Assembly (NCBI RefSeq): GCF_024244095.1 | Contig: NW_026250688.1 | Location: 186,001 to 250,000 of the forward strand | Origin: Nematocida homosporus | Taxonomy: Eukaryota; Microsporidia | DNA length: 64,000 nt | Direction: 5' to 3' | Shown: positions 36,205 to 45,369 of the stretch, piece after piece | How positions within the stretch are numbered: the stretch's first letter is position 1 | Layout of the letters: every line of letters begins with the position of its first letter | Position numbers and translations under genes: made by a program | Notes under the pieces: generated by a model | What the model was told of the DNA's origin: nothing | Database searches by the model: none | The model's input: the letters and a program-made list of their open reading frames with translations, nothing else

Positions 36205-36386
36205 TGTCTCTTCTATACACAACAATAAATCCTTTTGGTAGCTTATGATTGTCCGATTTAATCAATAGTTTATTTTGACTGTTGTTTTGATAATCTGCAT
36301 TGCCTTGGCATTGCGTTAGTAGAGTGATTCAAAGGGGACAAGACGAAGTAAAGCATTGGGATAAACCAGAAACAAACAGAAATGCT

Positions 36387-38012
36387 TTATGCCGAGCTTA
36401 GCCCACGAAGTTCTTCCGTCGCCACAGACAATACAGGACCGTATAATAGCCAGAGAGAGCCGCCTCCAATGAAAGCACATTTTAAGAGTCGCGCCCCTAC
36501 TATGTAAGGCTTAATTGAGAAGAAGTCGCCTTTTAGGGCTAAGTATTCTTCAATTGTATCCATCGGGGGTGCTTCTCGGCCGATTAGTCTTATCACACAT
36601 CTTGTGCACATCTCGGCCCAGTATGTACTAGTTGTCGCTAGACTTTGGAAAACCAGAACAGAGATAAACCAAATATGAGCCGCCGAGCCTAGACATGCAA
36701 TTGTAGGAGGGGCGCAAAGCAGCTTCATAGGGAGGAAATAACAGGTAAGTATCATCTTGCCATGAATAGACCAAGAAATCCACACTTGTTTTAAACTACG
36801 ATGAGTATGCCAAAAAACCGGGCGTCCACCACCCAGATAACAGCAGAGCCCATAGATCTCTCTAGAAAGTAGCAACAGATATAAGCAATTCCAGAAACCC
36901 AAAGTCAGCACATATGCCAGGGCCGCCCACACACTATCATCTTTAGTCACTTGCATAGTCAACGGCTCCAAAATGAGACTGTCCAGGTTTACAGTCAGAC
37001 AGTTATAGATGCTAACGAATAAAATCGCGCCAAACAGTACATCGCCGGCAGCGATCATCATATACCATGGGCAAACGCGCGACGAACTTCTCACCAAGTG
37101 TGACTGATTATGGCAGGCTTCGTTGCTCTTAGGCTTGTTCCAAAATAGACGATAGTTTCTGTATATACTAAGTGCAAAAGTGGTGAACAGATATAGATAG
37201 CTAGATATCAGAACAATGCACATAGAGCTGGGCAGAGTTGTGGTGGGTGTTATGAGAGGCAGTACTGTTTCTTCGAATTTAACAAGTAAGCCTAACATTA
37301 TAAACCTGAAGATTAGGCTTAGACATGAAGAAAGCCGGGCAATTGCATTTTCAAACAGAGCTAGCGACTTTTTTGCCTTAAGATTGATATACGTGGGTGT
37401 TTTTAATGAGAAAGGTACAAAGAAAGCAGGGCCATGTGGAGGGGTTGTAGTTACTTCTTGGTCTATGCTAGCCACGAACCGGGCCGGCGCTAGTGTTTTC
37501 GGAATGGGTTTATTTGGTCCGTTGGTTGGTGAATCTAGGTTTTGACTCATAGAGCCGTTGGACTCCTTTTGCCCCTCATTCCCAGCAAGAGCTAGTTTAG
37601 ACTCTGGAGACAAAGCTACTATATCCGCCTGTATATCATCATCTAACTCCATATTGCATAGGTCCGAAAAGACCTTAGAGACACGATGAAGATCTGTTGT
37701 ATGGGCTGGTTGGGTCAATGAAGAATTGATCATTCTTTGACTGGCCAGAGAGCTAGCGACTGGTATTTCCGCATGAGTAATACCACGATTTTGTGGCACA
37801 TGCGGCTCACCGGATTCAGCTAAACTAAGATGTTTAAAGTAAGAACATATCTCGCCAGTTGTCGTCGTTGAGGCGCTCTTTTTATTATCAGGCCTAATCT
37901 CCCCTTCAAATTGAGATTCACACCCAGTGGTTACAACATCTGTAGCTGCCACGCCATTGGCTTTATGGTTATTCTCTTTATCTTTCATATCTATTTTAAT
38001 AAACACTTTCAT
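36387..38012 (-). CDS. Multi-pass membrane protein with long disordered N-terminus
   Basis: 541 residues. The first about 210 are polar and probably disordered (Ser/Thr/Asn/Glu-rich). Around six hydrophobic segments follow: about 228-247, 262-284, then MMIAAGDVLFGAILFVSIY, AALAYVLTLGFWNCLYLLLL, the ILTCYFLPMKLL to IWFISVLVF region, and the C-terminal LLKCAFIGGGSLWLLYGPVL. The last part, YIVGARLLKCAFIGGGSLWLLYG, is reminiscent of the C-terminal block of the small multi-pass family (21484, 60907, 62085), but the EYVKIS motif is absent. No known transporter or enzyme family is recognised. It lies convergent with the M16 peptidase, with 182 bp between them. The function is unknown. Confidence 0.65.
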   Translation of the reverse strand: MKVFIKIDMKDKENNHKANGVAATDVVTTGCESQFEGEIRPDNKKSASTTTTGEICSYFKHLSLAESGEPHVPQNRGITHAEIPVASSLASQRMINSSLTQPAHTTDLHRVSKVFSDLCNMELDDDIQADIVALSPESKLALAGNEGQKESNGSMSQNLDSPTNGPNKPIPKTLAPARFVASIDQEVTTTPPHGPAFFVPFSLKTPTYINLKAKKSLALFENAIARLSSCLSLIFRFIMLGLLVKFEETVLPLITPTTTLPSSMCIVLISSYLYLFTTFALSIYRNYRLFWNKPKSNEACHNQSHLVRSSSRVCPWYMMIAAGDVLFGAILFVSIYNCLTVNLDSLILEPLTMQVTKDDSVWAALAYVLTLGFWNCLYLLLLSREIYGLCCYLGGGRPVFWHTHRSLKQVWISWSIHGKMILTCYFLPMKLLCAPPTIACLGSAAHIWFISVLVFQSLATTSTYWAEMCTRCVIRLIGREAPPMDTIEEYLALKGDFFSIKPYIVGARLLKCAFIGGGSLWLLYGPVLSVATEELRGLSSA

Positions 38013-38303
38013 ATATAGTTTGCCCGATCAATTTTGTGACCAACGAAGCTATTTGATACGAGCTGGAGCTCATTTGTCTCGGCCTATGAAATCTCAGTGG
38101 CATGCTTGTATTTAGATAGACTGAGATAGCCTTGTGTAAAAAACCAAGATTAATCTTGGAACTTATGGCCGTTTTGTTTCTTCCGCCGTATCTATGTTTT
38201 ATTGTGACATAAATAAACACTAATGGCCAAGAACGATCTTTATTGACTAGAACTTGGTTGGGGATTAGATTTTGTTGGGGGAATGGATTCTAGGACTATT
38301 AGG

Positions 38304-38486
38304 TCATCGTACTTTTCCCAGATACTGAATTTGGCGTAGACCACAACCACCACAACCACCACAACCATTTACAACAGCACTATTCAACGCATTCTCATCT
38401 AAATCGCTATCTGAGCTACACCAGGCAAAGCACAGTCCAATAACCAAGAAAATTACTTGCTAAACATTCAAGTAGTATCTATTCAT
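38304..38486 (-). pseudogene. Broken small secreted Cys/Gly-rich protein
   Basis: On the minus strand, ATG at 38486 opens a frame of eight codons (MNRYYLNV) ended by TAG (38462-38460). The same frame then continues with a strongly hydrophobic signal-like stretch (QVIFLVIGLCFAWCSS), an acidic spacer and the motif NGCGGCGGCG, and stops at 38304. Without the TAG it would be a 60-codon secreted peptide. It could be a decayed gene, or the frame could start from another codon or after a tiny intron. The remainder of 38013-39244 shows no gene. Confidence 0.4.
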
Positions 38487-39244
38487 GCTTCTTGTGTTTA
38501 TTCTACAACTTGCTATCTTATCCCTACTTCTAGGCCATTGTTTAATATAGTGTAATGAGCAAACAAGCGGCAATATATCCATATGCAGCCATTTCAAAAC
38601 AAACGCATATCTGTTTTGGTCTAATCAAAGCCAAACAACACAGTTAATTCAATTGTAACAAGAGACACTTCGTAGTATTGCCATTAGTCTTGATGTTTGC
38701 GAGTATATCAGGTTGTATGGTTTGCCTATACGCCAACAACTAACTAAACCCAATGTTACGTTACAGTATTTAGCTGGTGCGTTGATAGGAATAAAAACAA
38801 TGATTCGATATCTAGAGACGGCATTGATTGCCTAGTTAGTGCTCAATAGAATACATTTATTCTAAGAGCATTGCTACAACCCAATACCAACCGGCCTAAA
38901 GGCATATTTAATCTCAGTGGTGACATTTTTAGCTGAATGCGGCTGCAGACGAAGCCTCATCCTTTGTCATGAACATGGTGATAAGCGGTGTATTAAGCGG
39001 TATCTGGCTAGCCTATCATTTGTGCCGATGTAGCTCTTTATTATACTACTCTATGAAAAGATAGCTGAATTTAACCATTACGGGTATCCCACTGCATAGA
39101 GTATGTTTTGGCATGATTCTTCTATCAATTCAAACACTCCTTTGGCGATATAGTTACTTCGGTCTTGGCATAGTGTGGAAGGATGGCTAACTCGGTTGTT
39201 TTGATTAAAATGGTAGATAATCGACAAATACCAATAAAACGCAA
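38487..39244. other. Gene-free stretch
   Basis: Unlike most other gaps this sequence is of mixed composition rather than G/T- or C/A-biased. I see no open frame above about 30 codons with coding character, no tRNA and no repeat shared with the rest of the window. It may hold decayed coding sequence or an RNA I cannot recognise. Confidence 0.4.
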
Positions 39245-40966
39245 ATGGGCACCAAGTTTATTAGGTCTCAATTCGGTATTTACCAATTAGTTTGCTTGTG
39301 TGCTTGTGTATGGCTCGTTTGCTGCCAACAGATAGGAAGAAGCAATGACTATGTAGAAGGGCCATTGGACAGTTTAGACAGACTGGGGCTAGCATTGCGA
39401 ACTATGATAACTTCTCTCTCCGGGCTACTAGTATGGCTACAGCAAGTGCCCAATGAAATAAGTAGAAGAGTTCCTTTGCTGGGGCTGTCTGAAGAAGCAA
39501 TTCGAACACTAAACCGAATAATGCAAGTAATGGGCCGCTTGCAACTAGTGACAACCGAACAAATGGAGCTAGCAGTGGCACGGCTATTAATAGTTGAATT
39601 GACACAAAACAATTGTCTGGAGGAGTTACTGCTAATCAATCGAGCCTTACAAGCACTACAAAGCCGGTATAACGAACTGCTTGCCGCGAATCGTTTGCCG
39701 GGCCGAGAAGAACACCAATTCAATGAAGCTTTGGTAAGACAAGCAAGACTGCCACTATCTCAATGGCCAATAGACGATAAAGACATAGAGGTTCTTTTTG
39801 ATCTTTTCTTAGCTGATAAGTATTCTGAACCAGTAAACAAGGTCGCATCGTTCAAGCAATTGTTTTTGGCATATTACAACCCTTACAATCCTTGTTGGTT
39901 TGAACTATCTAGTTGTCATAATCCACCAGATAGATATAATGCATGCTTGAATAACAACTGGACTGAAAACGCCTTGGCAAACCTATTGCGTGTTTTAAAG
40001 AAGTGCACTCGAATCCAGATCAAGATATTTCGCATCCAAATAACCCACTCACACATCCACACTACGATCCCTATCCTCTTTCGTCTTTTATCAATAATCC
40101 GACCGCCACGACATCGGCATAAAGCATTATATATCAACATTTCTAGATTGGAACCAGCATCCAACCCAAACCCACTCTCGGCCGAATGCCCACTGCTGCC
40201 TGATGGTTTCCAAATGCCAACGCAAAGCACTAATTGGCCGCAATATAATATTACAATAAGGCTCAATAACATTACTAAGCCCAACCAAGTAGCCCTCTGG
40301 CCAATACTTTCGTCCTTTCCAATATCATCCTTATCAATATATACGCCTCTAATTCAGAAGATTGACTTTCTTGACAATATAAACTGGACAGACAACTACG
40401 TTCTAATTTTGAAACTCAACACACCCAACACTATCCTCACCTTGCCACCCCCGCCCACTATCAAGGGAACAACCAACCGACTTACCTGCCAGCAACTATC
40501 TATTACCACCGACCTACCCTTAACCTACCCCAACCCAAAACTCGCACACTACCCAAACATTGTAGTTATGGGTCTTAGTGATTATCTCCAGCCAATTAGC
40601 CACCGCAACCCCGGCATAGCGCAAGTTCAAAAAGTAGTTTTGACTATCAACATTCTGATATCCTATACTGTCTTTGATCTCAACCAATCTATGTTTATTG
40701 CACAACTCGTAATAACTGAACTTCCTTCTAACCTTACTCCACAAATAGCCCAAGACATACACGCCCAACTAATTACACTCCGCTCCCAATTAGCCAATCA
40801 GGATCCATCTTCTAATTATGATGCTAACCCCAACACACCCCAATACCAGATTCTCACCCACGCTCTAAGTCTCGTCTTTCGGGAAGGAGCCGGAATAAAC
40901 TGCAACAATCCGCCCACTAGCCATCCATTCTTCGCCTGCTGCCCCTATCTACTAACCCAATACTAA
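39245..40966 (+). CDS. Secreted leucine-rich protein, unknown
   Basis: 573 residues. A signal peptide (IYQLVCLCACVWLVCCQ, about 12-29) is followed by a helical Leu-rich N-terminal half (about 45-200; ELTQNNCLEELLLINRALQAL). The second half is Pro/Asn/Ile-rich with LRR-like strands (ITIRLNNITK, ISSLSIYTPLI, NYVLILKLNTP, VQKVVLTINILIS). The C-terminus has a Cys-containing end (NCNNPPTSHPFFACC). No membrane helix follows the signal peptide. It is similar in style to the exported LRR-like proteins at 1.8 and 5.2 kb, but I see no stretch of clear identity. Base composition shifts from mixed in the first half to C/A-rich in the second. Confidence 0.65.
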   Translation: MGTKFIRSQFGIYQLVCLCACVWLVCCQQIGRSNDYVEGPLDSLDRLGLALRTMITSLSGLLVWLQQVPNEISRRVPLLGLSEEAIRTLNRIMQVMGRLQLVTTEQMELAVARLLIVELTQNNCLEELLLINRALQALQSRYNELLAANRLPGREEHQFNEALVRQARLPLSQWPIDDKDIEVLFDLFLADKYSEPVNKVASFKQLFLAYYNPYNPCWFELSSCHNPPDRYNACLNNNWTENALANLLRVLKKCTRIQIKIFRIQITHSHIHTTIPILFRLLSIIRPPRHRHKALYINISRLEPASNPNPLSAECPLLPDGFQMPTQSTNWPQYNITIRLNNITKPNQVALWPILSSFPISSLSIYTPLIQKIDFLDNINWTDNYVLILKLNTPNTILTLPPPPTIKGTTNRLTCQQLSITTDLPLTYPNPKLAHYPNIVVMGLSDYLQPISHRNPGIAQVQKVVLTINILISYTVFDLNQSMFIAQLVITELPSNLTPQIAQDIHAQLITLRSQLANQDPSSNYDANPNTPQYQILTHALSLVFREGAGINCNNPPTSHPFFACCPYLLTQY

Positions 40967-41136
40967 CCCAATGCCAGTTGAGTTACATAAAAGTCGATGT
41001 TAATGTGAACATTGCGCCATCTTTGATCTTGGGAGTACTATCGCAATGGGTGAACCAAGTATCATTATGGGTGTATCAGTAGAGGGTCAAGTGATATCAG
41101 CGCAGCAAGTATAAGTATCCCAATAATACATAGAAC

Positions 41137-42381
41137 ATGGAACGCCTAGACAAAAGAAAGTCTTACATCATTGGTGCAATAGCACTTAGTATCCTAGTTA
41201 TCGGCAGTGGCGCCGTGTATATCTACTTCCATAATCGCGACATCACTAACCCAAACAAAGCTAGTACTAACCAACCTAGCCAGTCAAAGCCAGGCACAGA
41301 ACCACCTACCAATCCAGAAGACAAAACCACTCCCCCAGCTCCCAGCGCACCCATCGAAGAGCCCTGCAAAGCTCCAGCAGAAGATTCCGGTGACGCGCTT
41401 TCTAGCTACACACCAGCAACTATCAACACAACGAACCTCTTCCCAGATCCTAAACCCACCGAACTCCAAGCAGATGCCGAGAAAGCCGAGCTACTAGAAT
41501 TCCTAACCAAGCATATCATCCCCACCACCGCCAAACCCGCCGAGAACTCAAGCCCCAGCAAGATCAGCCAACTCAAGCAATCATTGAAGGATAAATTCGC
41601 ACAAGCCAAAACCAAATTCCGAGCACTCTTTAAGTTCAAACCAACAACTGATCCAGAGCCAACTCCAGAACCCCAACCAGCTCCAGAGCCCCAACCCAAA
41701 CCCAATACTAGTCCAATCGCACCAATGCAGACTTCTGAAGCTATCAAACTCGAACTAGATCCCAATACTAAGCCGCCCTACCAACAGTACATTGTAACTA
41801 CCTCCCCCACTGCCACCTGCTACTGCATTACTGTCAACGCACTTGTTAATGACATCCGACTCGCCCAGATAAATACAATCAAAGTGCATTCAGTCATGCT
41901 CATCTGTACCAATGATGAACAGTACCAAAAAATCAACCCAGTCACTTTCCACGGTCTCTTAGTTCTTCTTGAGAAGTTCGAAGGCCTAACTTCACTCATT
42001 GTCCACATGCCACCCGAAAAGACCGCCATTGATACTAACCCAACCGAGGCTAACCGAGAGCAAATACAACTCAGCCGCCAAAACGTCATAGACCGTCTCT
42101 TCACCAAGATAGAAACTCTAAAACTATACGATCTTAACGACGAGCTTTTTAATGAGTTCATCCAATTCTTCACACACGAAACAGCCCAACGACTCACCCG
42201 TCTTGAAATAGGCTGCACCAACCTCCAAAGCATCCAACCACTCAGCACCAAGAAATGGTCCGGCCTCAAGAGACTTACCCTAACCAACGTCACCCCCGAG
42301 AAAGAAAAGTCGTCCGGCTACCAGGAGTACTTTGCCACTCTCAAAGAAACACTATCATCTACCGAATGTTGCATTAAGTGA
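41137..42381 (+). CDS. Signal-anchored protein with Pro-rich stalk and LRR-like head
   Basis: 414 residues. A short basic N-terminus precedes a membrane helix (about 12-32, IIGAIALSILVIGSGAVYIYF). A long Pro/Thr/Glu-rich stalk follows (35-205), which includes a short helical basic stretch near 145-175 and EPTPEPQPAPEPQPKP-type repeats. The C-terminal domain (about 210-414) has LRR-like strands: KVHSVMLIC, FEGLTSLIVHMP, IETLKLYDLNDELF, RLTRLEIGCTNLQSI and GLKRLTLTNVTP. This looks like a type II surface protein holding an LRR-like head away from the membrane. It shares its plan with 25337 and 45370. There is no recognised orthologue. Confidence 0.65.
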   Translation: MERLDKRKSYIIGAIALSILVIGSGAVYIYFHNRDITNPNKASTNQPSQSKPGTEPPTNPEDKTTPPAPSAPIEEPCKAPAEDSGDALSSYTPATINTTNLFPDPKPTELQADAEKAELLEFLTKHIIPTTAKPAENSSPSKISQLKQSLKDKFAQAKTKFRALFKFKPTTDPEPTPEPQPAPEPQPKPNTSPIAPMQTSEAIKLELDPNTKPPYQQYIVTTSPTATCYCITVNALVNDIRLAQINTIKVHSVMLICTNDEQYQKINPVTFHGLLVLLEKFEGLTSLIVHMPPEKTAIDTNPTEANREQIQLSRQNVIDRLFTKIETLKLYDLNDELFNEFIQFFTHETAQRLTRLEIGCTNLQSIQPLSTKKWSGLKRLTLTNVTPEKEKSSGYQEYFATLKETLSSTECCIK

Positions 42382-42563
42382 TTTATTACTATCAACATCA
42401 TCAATAAATTATTACTTGATTTAGATTAGATTGAGTTAAGTTAAGCTGACTTGAGTTGAGTTAATATTATGTTAAGTTGACTTGAGTTAAGTTAATATTA
42501 GGTTAGATTGGGTTGAGTTGACTTGACTTGAGTTAATATTAGATTGAGTTAGTTGGTATTAAG

Positions 42564-43493
42564 TTAGTTGTTGGTAATATCGAGAGTTTTAAGAAGGAGA
42601 CAAGCTTTACAAACTCCAGAACTCCCAGAGCATTGCCGGGCACAAATGGAACAGGGCTTAGTCACTCCCTGCCCACTTCTATTTCTCTGCACTAAATCAC
42701 CCGATTTGATAATCAACTTAATGGCCGCTGGATCTTGCTTTTCTAAGCTCTTAATGTACGTCCGAGCTACTCCCCGAAAAGCCCCAGGTGAGTACTTGCA
42801 CTCTGTTGAGAAGTAAGGCAGTTTACGATAAAAGGCATACATAACAATCTCCTTCTCATAAACACGCATTAAAGGCTTGCACCGTCTTACTACTCCTTCT
42901 ACACCCATATCAGTCACTCCTTTCGTACATCTAACCAACCTACTTATATCCCCTCGCAAATAGTTCATAATAACCGTTTCGGCCAAATCATCAGCATTAT
43001 GCCCAGTTGCAATCATATCCCCACCTAACTCACGTGCTCCATCCTCCAAAGATCCCCGTCTAAATACACCACAGTACGTACAATTATTCTTGCGCCCAAT
43101 TTGAGCCACAACTCCATCCATGGAAATCTTGAACTTTTCTTGGTAGCTCGTAATGAGCAAAGGCAAACCTAAATCCTGCTCATTCTGTTTAACTACAGCA
43201 ATAGACTTATCTCTATACCCGGCAATTCCCTCATCAATACACAAGAGTTTCAAATCAAGACCATACTCATATCTTTGATTAAGAAGGGCTAAAATCGATG
43301 CCAAAACCGTTGAGTCTTTCCCACCACTCACCCCCACCACCAAAGTACGCACTCCCTTAAACATATCCGTTTCCAAAACAGTTTGATGAACTTCCATCTC
43401 AATCGCCGCCAAAAAACACACCTTGCACAACTTATCGCGATTTGAAGGTCTAATAACAACAGCCGGCGCCCGACTACACGTATAACAACTCAT
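42564..43493 (-). CDS. NCS6: Cytoplasmic tRNA 2-thiolation protein Ncs6/Ctu1
   Basis: Adenylates wobble U34 of tRNA-Lys/Glu/Gln for 2-thiolation (mcm5s2U). The 309-residue product begins with a zinc-binding CYTCSR and CKVC pair, followed by the PP-loop VGVSGGKDST. The catalytic/cluster cysteine segment NCTYCGVFRRGSL, the ATGHNADDLAETVIMNYLRGD motif, and the C-terminal zinc cluster PCSICARQCSG with CKAC are all visible. The frame is open upstream to a TTG, with ATGs at 43532 and 43493; 43493 is chosen because MSCYTCSR matches the family start. It acts on the same nucleotide as the Elongator subunit Elp3 encoded at 53288. Confidence 0.94.
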   Translation of the reverse strand: MSCYTCSRAPAVVIRPSNRDKLCKVCFLAAIEMEVHQTVLETDMFKGVRTLVVGVSGGKDSTVLASILALLNQRYEYGLDLKLLCIDEGIAGYRDKSIAVVKQNEQDLGLPLLITSYQEKFKISMDGVVAQIGRKNNCTYCGVFRRGSLEDGARELGGDMIATGHNADDLAETVIMNYLRGDISRLVRCTKGVTDMGVEGVVRRCKPLMRVYEKEIVMYAFYRKLPYFSTECKYSPGAFRGVARTYIKSLEKQDPAAIKLIIKSGDLVQRNRSGQGVTKPCSICARQCSGSSGVCKACLLLKTLDITNN

Positions 43494-43580
43494 CGTAATA
43501 AAAAAAGAGGCCAATCGGTTGCTATCTACCATAAACAGTAATTCTAAATCTAAAGCCAAGTTTCACTACCAAAACACCCG

Positions 43581-43829
43581 ATGCGCACCGAGATTAAAAA
43601 GGAAGCCCAAAAACTAGCTCAAGAAGCCCAACACGTCTACCTAGCTATCAACCAACACAATGCCCACTTAGAAACTCTCGAACGTCAAACTCAAAAAGTA
43701 GAACACAAAAGCATCAAACTCGCACAAAAACTACTCCAAACCATGCGTACTATCCAAAAGGATGGCCGTAATACTATCATTGCTATTTTGGTTTTTACTA
43801 TCGTTATCTTACTGATATACTTAGTCTAA
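43581..43829 (+). CDS. Tail-anchored coiled-coil protein, SNARE-like
   Basis: 82 residues. The first about 60 form an amphipathic helix with heptad-like hydrophobics (AQEAQHVYLAINQHNAHLETLERQ and on). A 19-20-residue C-terminal membrane helix (TIIAILVFTIVILLIYLV) ends the protein directly. This is the layout of a small SNARE of the Qb/Qc type or another ER/Golgi tail-anchored fusion factor. A zero-layer Gln is plausible but not certain. Ssf1 starts 15 bp after its stop codon on the same strand. The subfamily is not assigned. Confidence 0.65.
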   Translation: MRTEIKKEAQKLAQEAQHVYLAINQHNAHLETLERQTQKVEHKSIKLAQKLLQTMRTIQKDGRNTIIAILVFTIVILLIYLV

Positions 43830-43832
43830 CTC

Positions 43833-43841
43833 AAATTTTTT
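43833..43841 (+). promoter_or_regulatory. AAATTTTTT box before Ssf1
   Basis: AAATTTTTT ends 3 nt before the Ssf1 ATG (43845), within the 15-bp gap after the preceding gene. The same kind of box abuts Elp3 (53280-53287) and lies 8 nt before Dbp2 (55544-55553). Confidence 0.4.
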
Positions 43842-43844
43842 CGA

Positions 43845-44717
43845 ATGACGAAACACGAGAACAAAGTTGTTATTAAGTTGGGCCAAATTACACCCGCCTT
43901 TGCTAAGTTAGTGCTTGATTGTCGGTCCTGGTTCGTCCCTGCAGTGTCTAAGAACTTAATTGAAGAGAAGAGTTGGAAAATCAAAGATTACGTCAAGTTA
44001 GCTAAACATTTCCTTTCTTCTCACATACTGGCCTTTTCACAATCAGTTGAACATAACAATCTTAAGATTATCTCATTACGTGAGAATGGTAAGACTTTCT
44101 ATTTTAAAGTATGCAAATATCTCTTATCTCCTTCTTTGTTCAAAAAAGATCTAGGATTTAATGCGCGTAATAACGGTTATTTAGTTATTCCTTTTAATAT
44201 TGATAAGTCCGATCCAATTTATGAGATGATTGATGAGATGAAAAGAAATGCACCTAATTCTTATCTTACTTCACGTGCTTTGGTTATTAAAGGTCTTGGT
44301 GATCATCAGTATATCTTCTCTCACTATCTAGTACAGAAAGAAGAGAAACCGGGTCAGGCTAATTTAGTTAAACTATCTTTACAAGAGATAGGACCTCGGA
44401 TGGAACTTAAGCTGCAAAAGATTGAAGAAGGTATCTGTTCTGGTGAAGTACTCTATCATACTTATATTCAGAAGACACCAGAAGAACTTAAGGCTAGAGA
44501 AGAGGCTTTACAGGCTAAACGGGCTTTGCGATTACAACGACGTAGTGAGCAAGAAGAGAACGTGCGTAAGAAGAATCCTAAACGGGTTAAGTTAAGTGGA
44601 GATAAGGAAAAAGATAAGAATGATAGTGAAGGTAGTGAAGGTAGTGATATTAGTCAGTCAGATAGTGGGTCAGAGGAACAATCCGATTGGTCTTCAGCTA
44701 AGGAGAACATGCCCTAG
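43845..44717 (+). CDS. SSF1: Brix-domain ribosome biogenesis protein Ssf1/Peter Pan
   Basis: Required for 60S subunit maturation in the nucleolus. The 290-residue product has a Brix domain: the N-terminal LVLDCRSWFVPAVSKNL, the middle VEHNNLKIISLRENGKTFYFKV, and the Ssf-specific C-terminal signature LVKLSLQEIGPRMELKLQKI followed by EEGICSGEVLYH. A basic (KARE...KRALRLQRR, KKNPKRVK) and then Ser/Asp/Glu-rich tail follows, as is typical of nucleolar factors. It is shorter than yeast Ssf1 (about 450), with the tail reduced. Confidence 0.88.
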   Translation: MTKHENKVVIKLGQITPAFAKLVLDCRSWFVPAVSKNLIEEKSWKIKDYVKLAKHFLSSHILAFSQSVEHNNLKIISLRENGKTFYFKVCKYLLSPSLFKKDLGFNARNNGYLVIPFNIDKSDPIYEMIDEMKRNAPNSYLTSRALVIKGLGDHQYIFSHYLVQKEEKPGQANLVKLSLQEIGPRMELKLQKIEEGICSGEVLYHTYIQKTPEELKAREEALQAKRALRLQRRSEQEENVRKKNPKRVKLSGDKEKDKNDSEGSEGSDISQSDSGSEEQSDWSSAKENMP

Positions 44718-45369
44718 TTTGGAGTTGAGTTGAGTTGAGTTACGATGTGGTGCTAACTTTGTGCTAACTTGATCTTAACTTGATCGTTTTTAACATAGAA
44801 TAAACTCTAACTTGCTATATTGTATTAGGTTGTGTTTAGTAGGGTGTTGTGTTTAGTATTGGGTTATCTAATCTGTGATTTTGATTTTGATTGTGTTGAG
44901 TTAGTTTGAGTTAGTATTATGTTAGTATTGAAAGTAGTAGGTTGTAAAATAGCAAATATGTTATTATCCTAACCTAACCCAACCCAACTCCAACTCAATA
45001 CTACTCATAATCAATAAATTGAACCTATCCTCACCCATCCTCACTCAACTCAACCTCACTCAACTCAACCTCACACAACCTAATACCAACCCTATCTTAT
45101 GGCTTAGCTGGATTAGAATGTATTGAGTTAGTATTGAGTTGGTATTGTGTTGGTATGATCTAGTAAAGATAGATGTAGTAACGCAAGGTATGATTGGGTT
45201 AAATTGGAGTGGGTTGTTGAATGGTAGGAGATAAGAGGTGAAATATGAAATGGTTTGGAGCTATAAAGGGGTTGGAGAGGGGTAAAGGATTGAGAAGATA
45301 AGGATTATTGGCTGATAAGGGGGTGGAAATAGAGGGGACTCTTTTATTTTCACTTTTTTGTAACTTGTG
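44718..45369. other. Gene-free stretch with strand-biased words
   Basis: G/T-rich (TTAGTATTGGGTT, TTGAGTTAG) to about 44950, then a C/A-rich block (CCTAACCCAACCCAACTC, CTCAACTCAACC) to about 45100, then G/T again. The abrupt switch makes the two halves partly complementary. No gene is seen. A T-run (CTTTTTTG) lies just before the next start. Confidence 0.5.

Noticed and set aside
39000..39070. 31-codon frame MNMVISGVLSG... as a small membrane peptide
   Set aside because: Too short, with no start motif or repeat of the pattern elsewhere; chance cannot be excluded.
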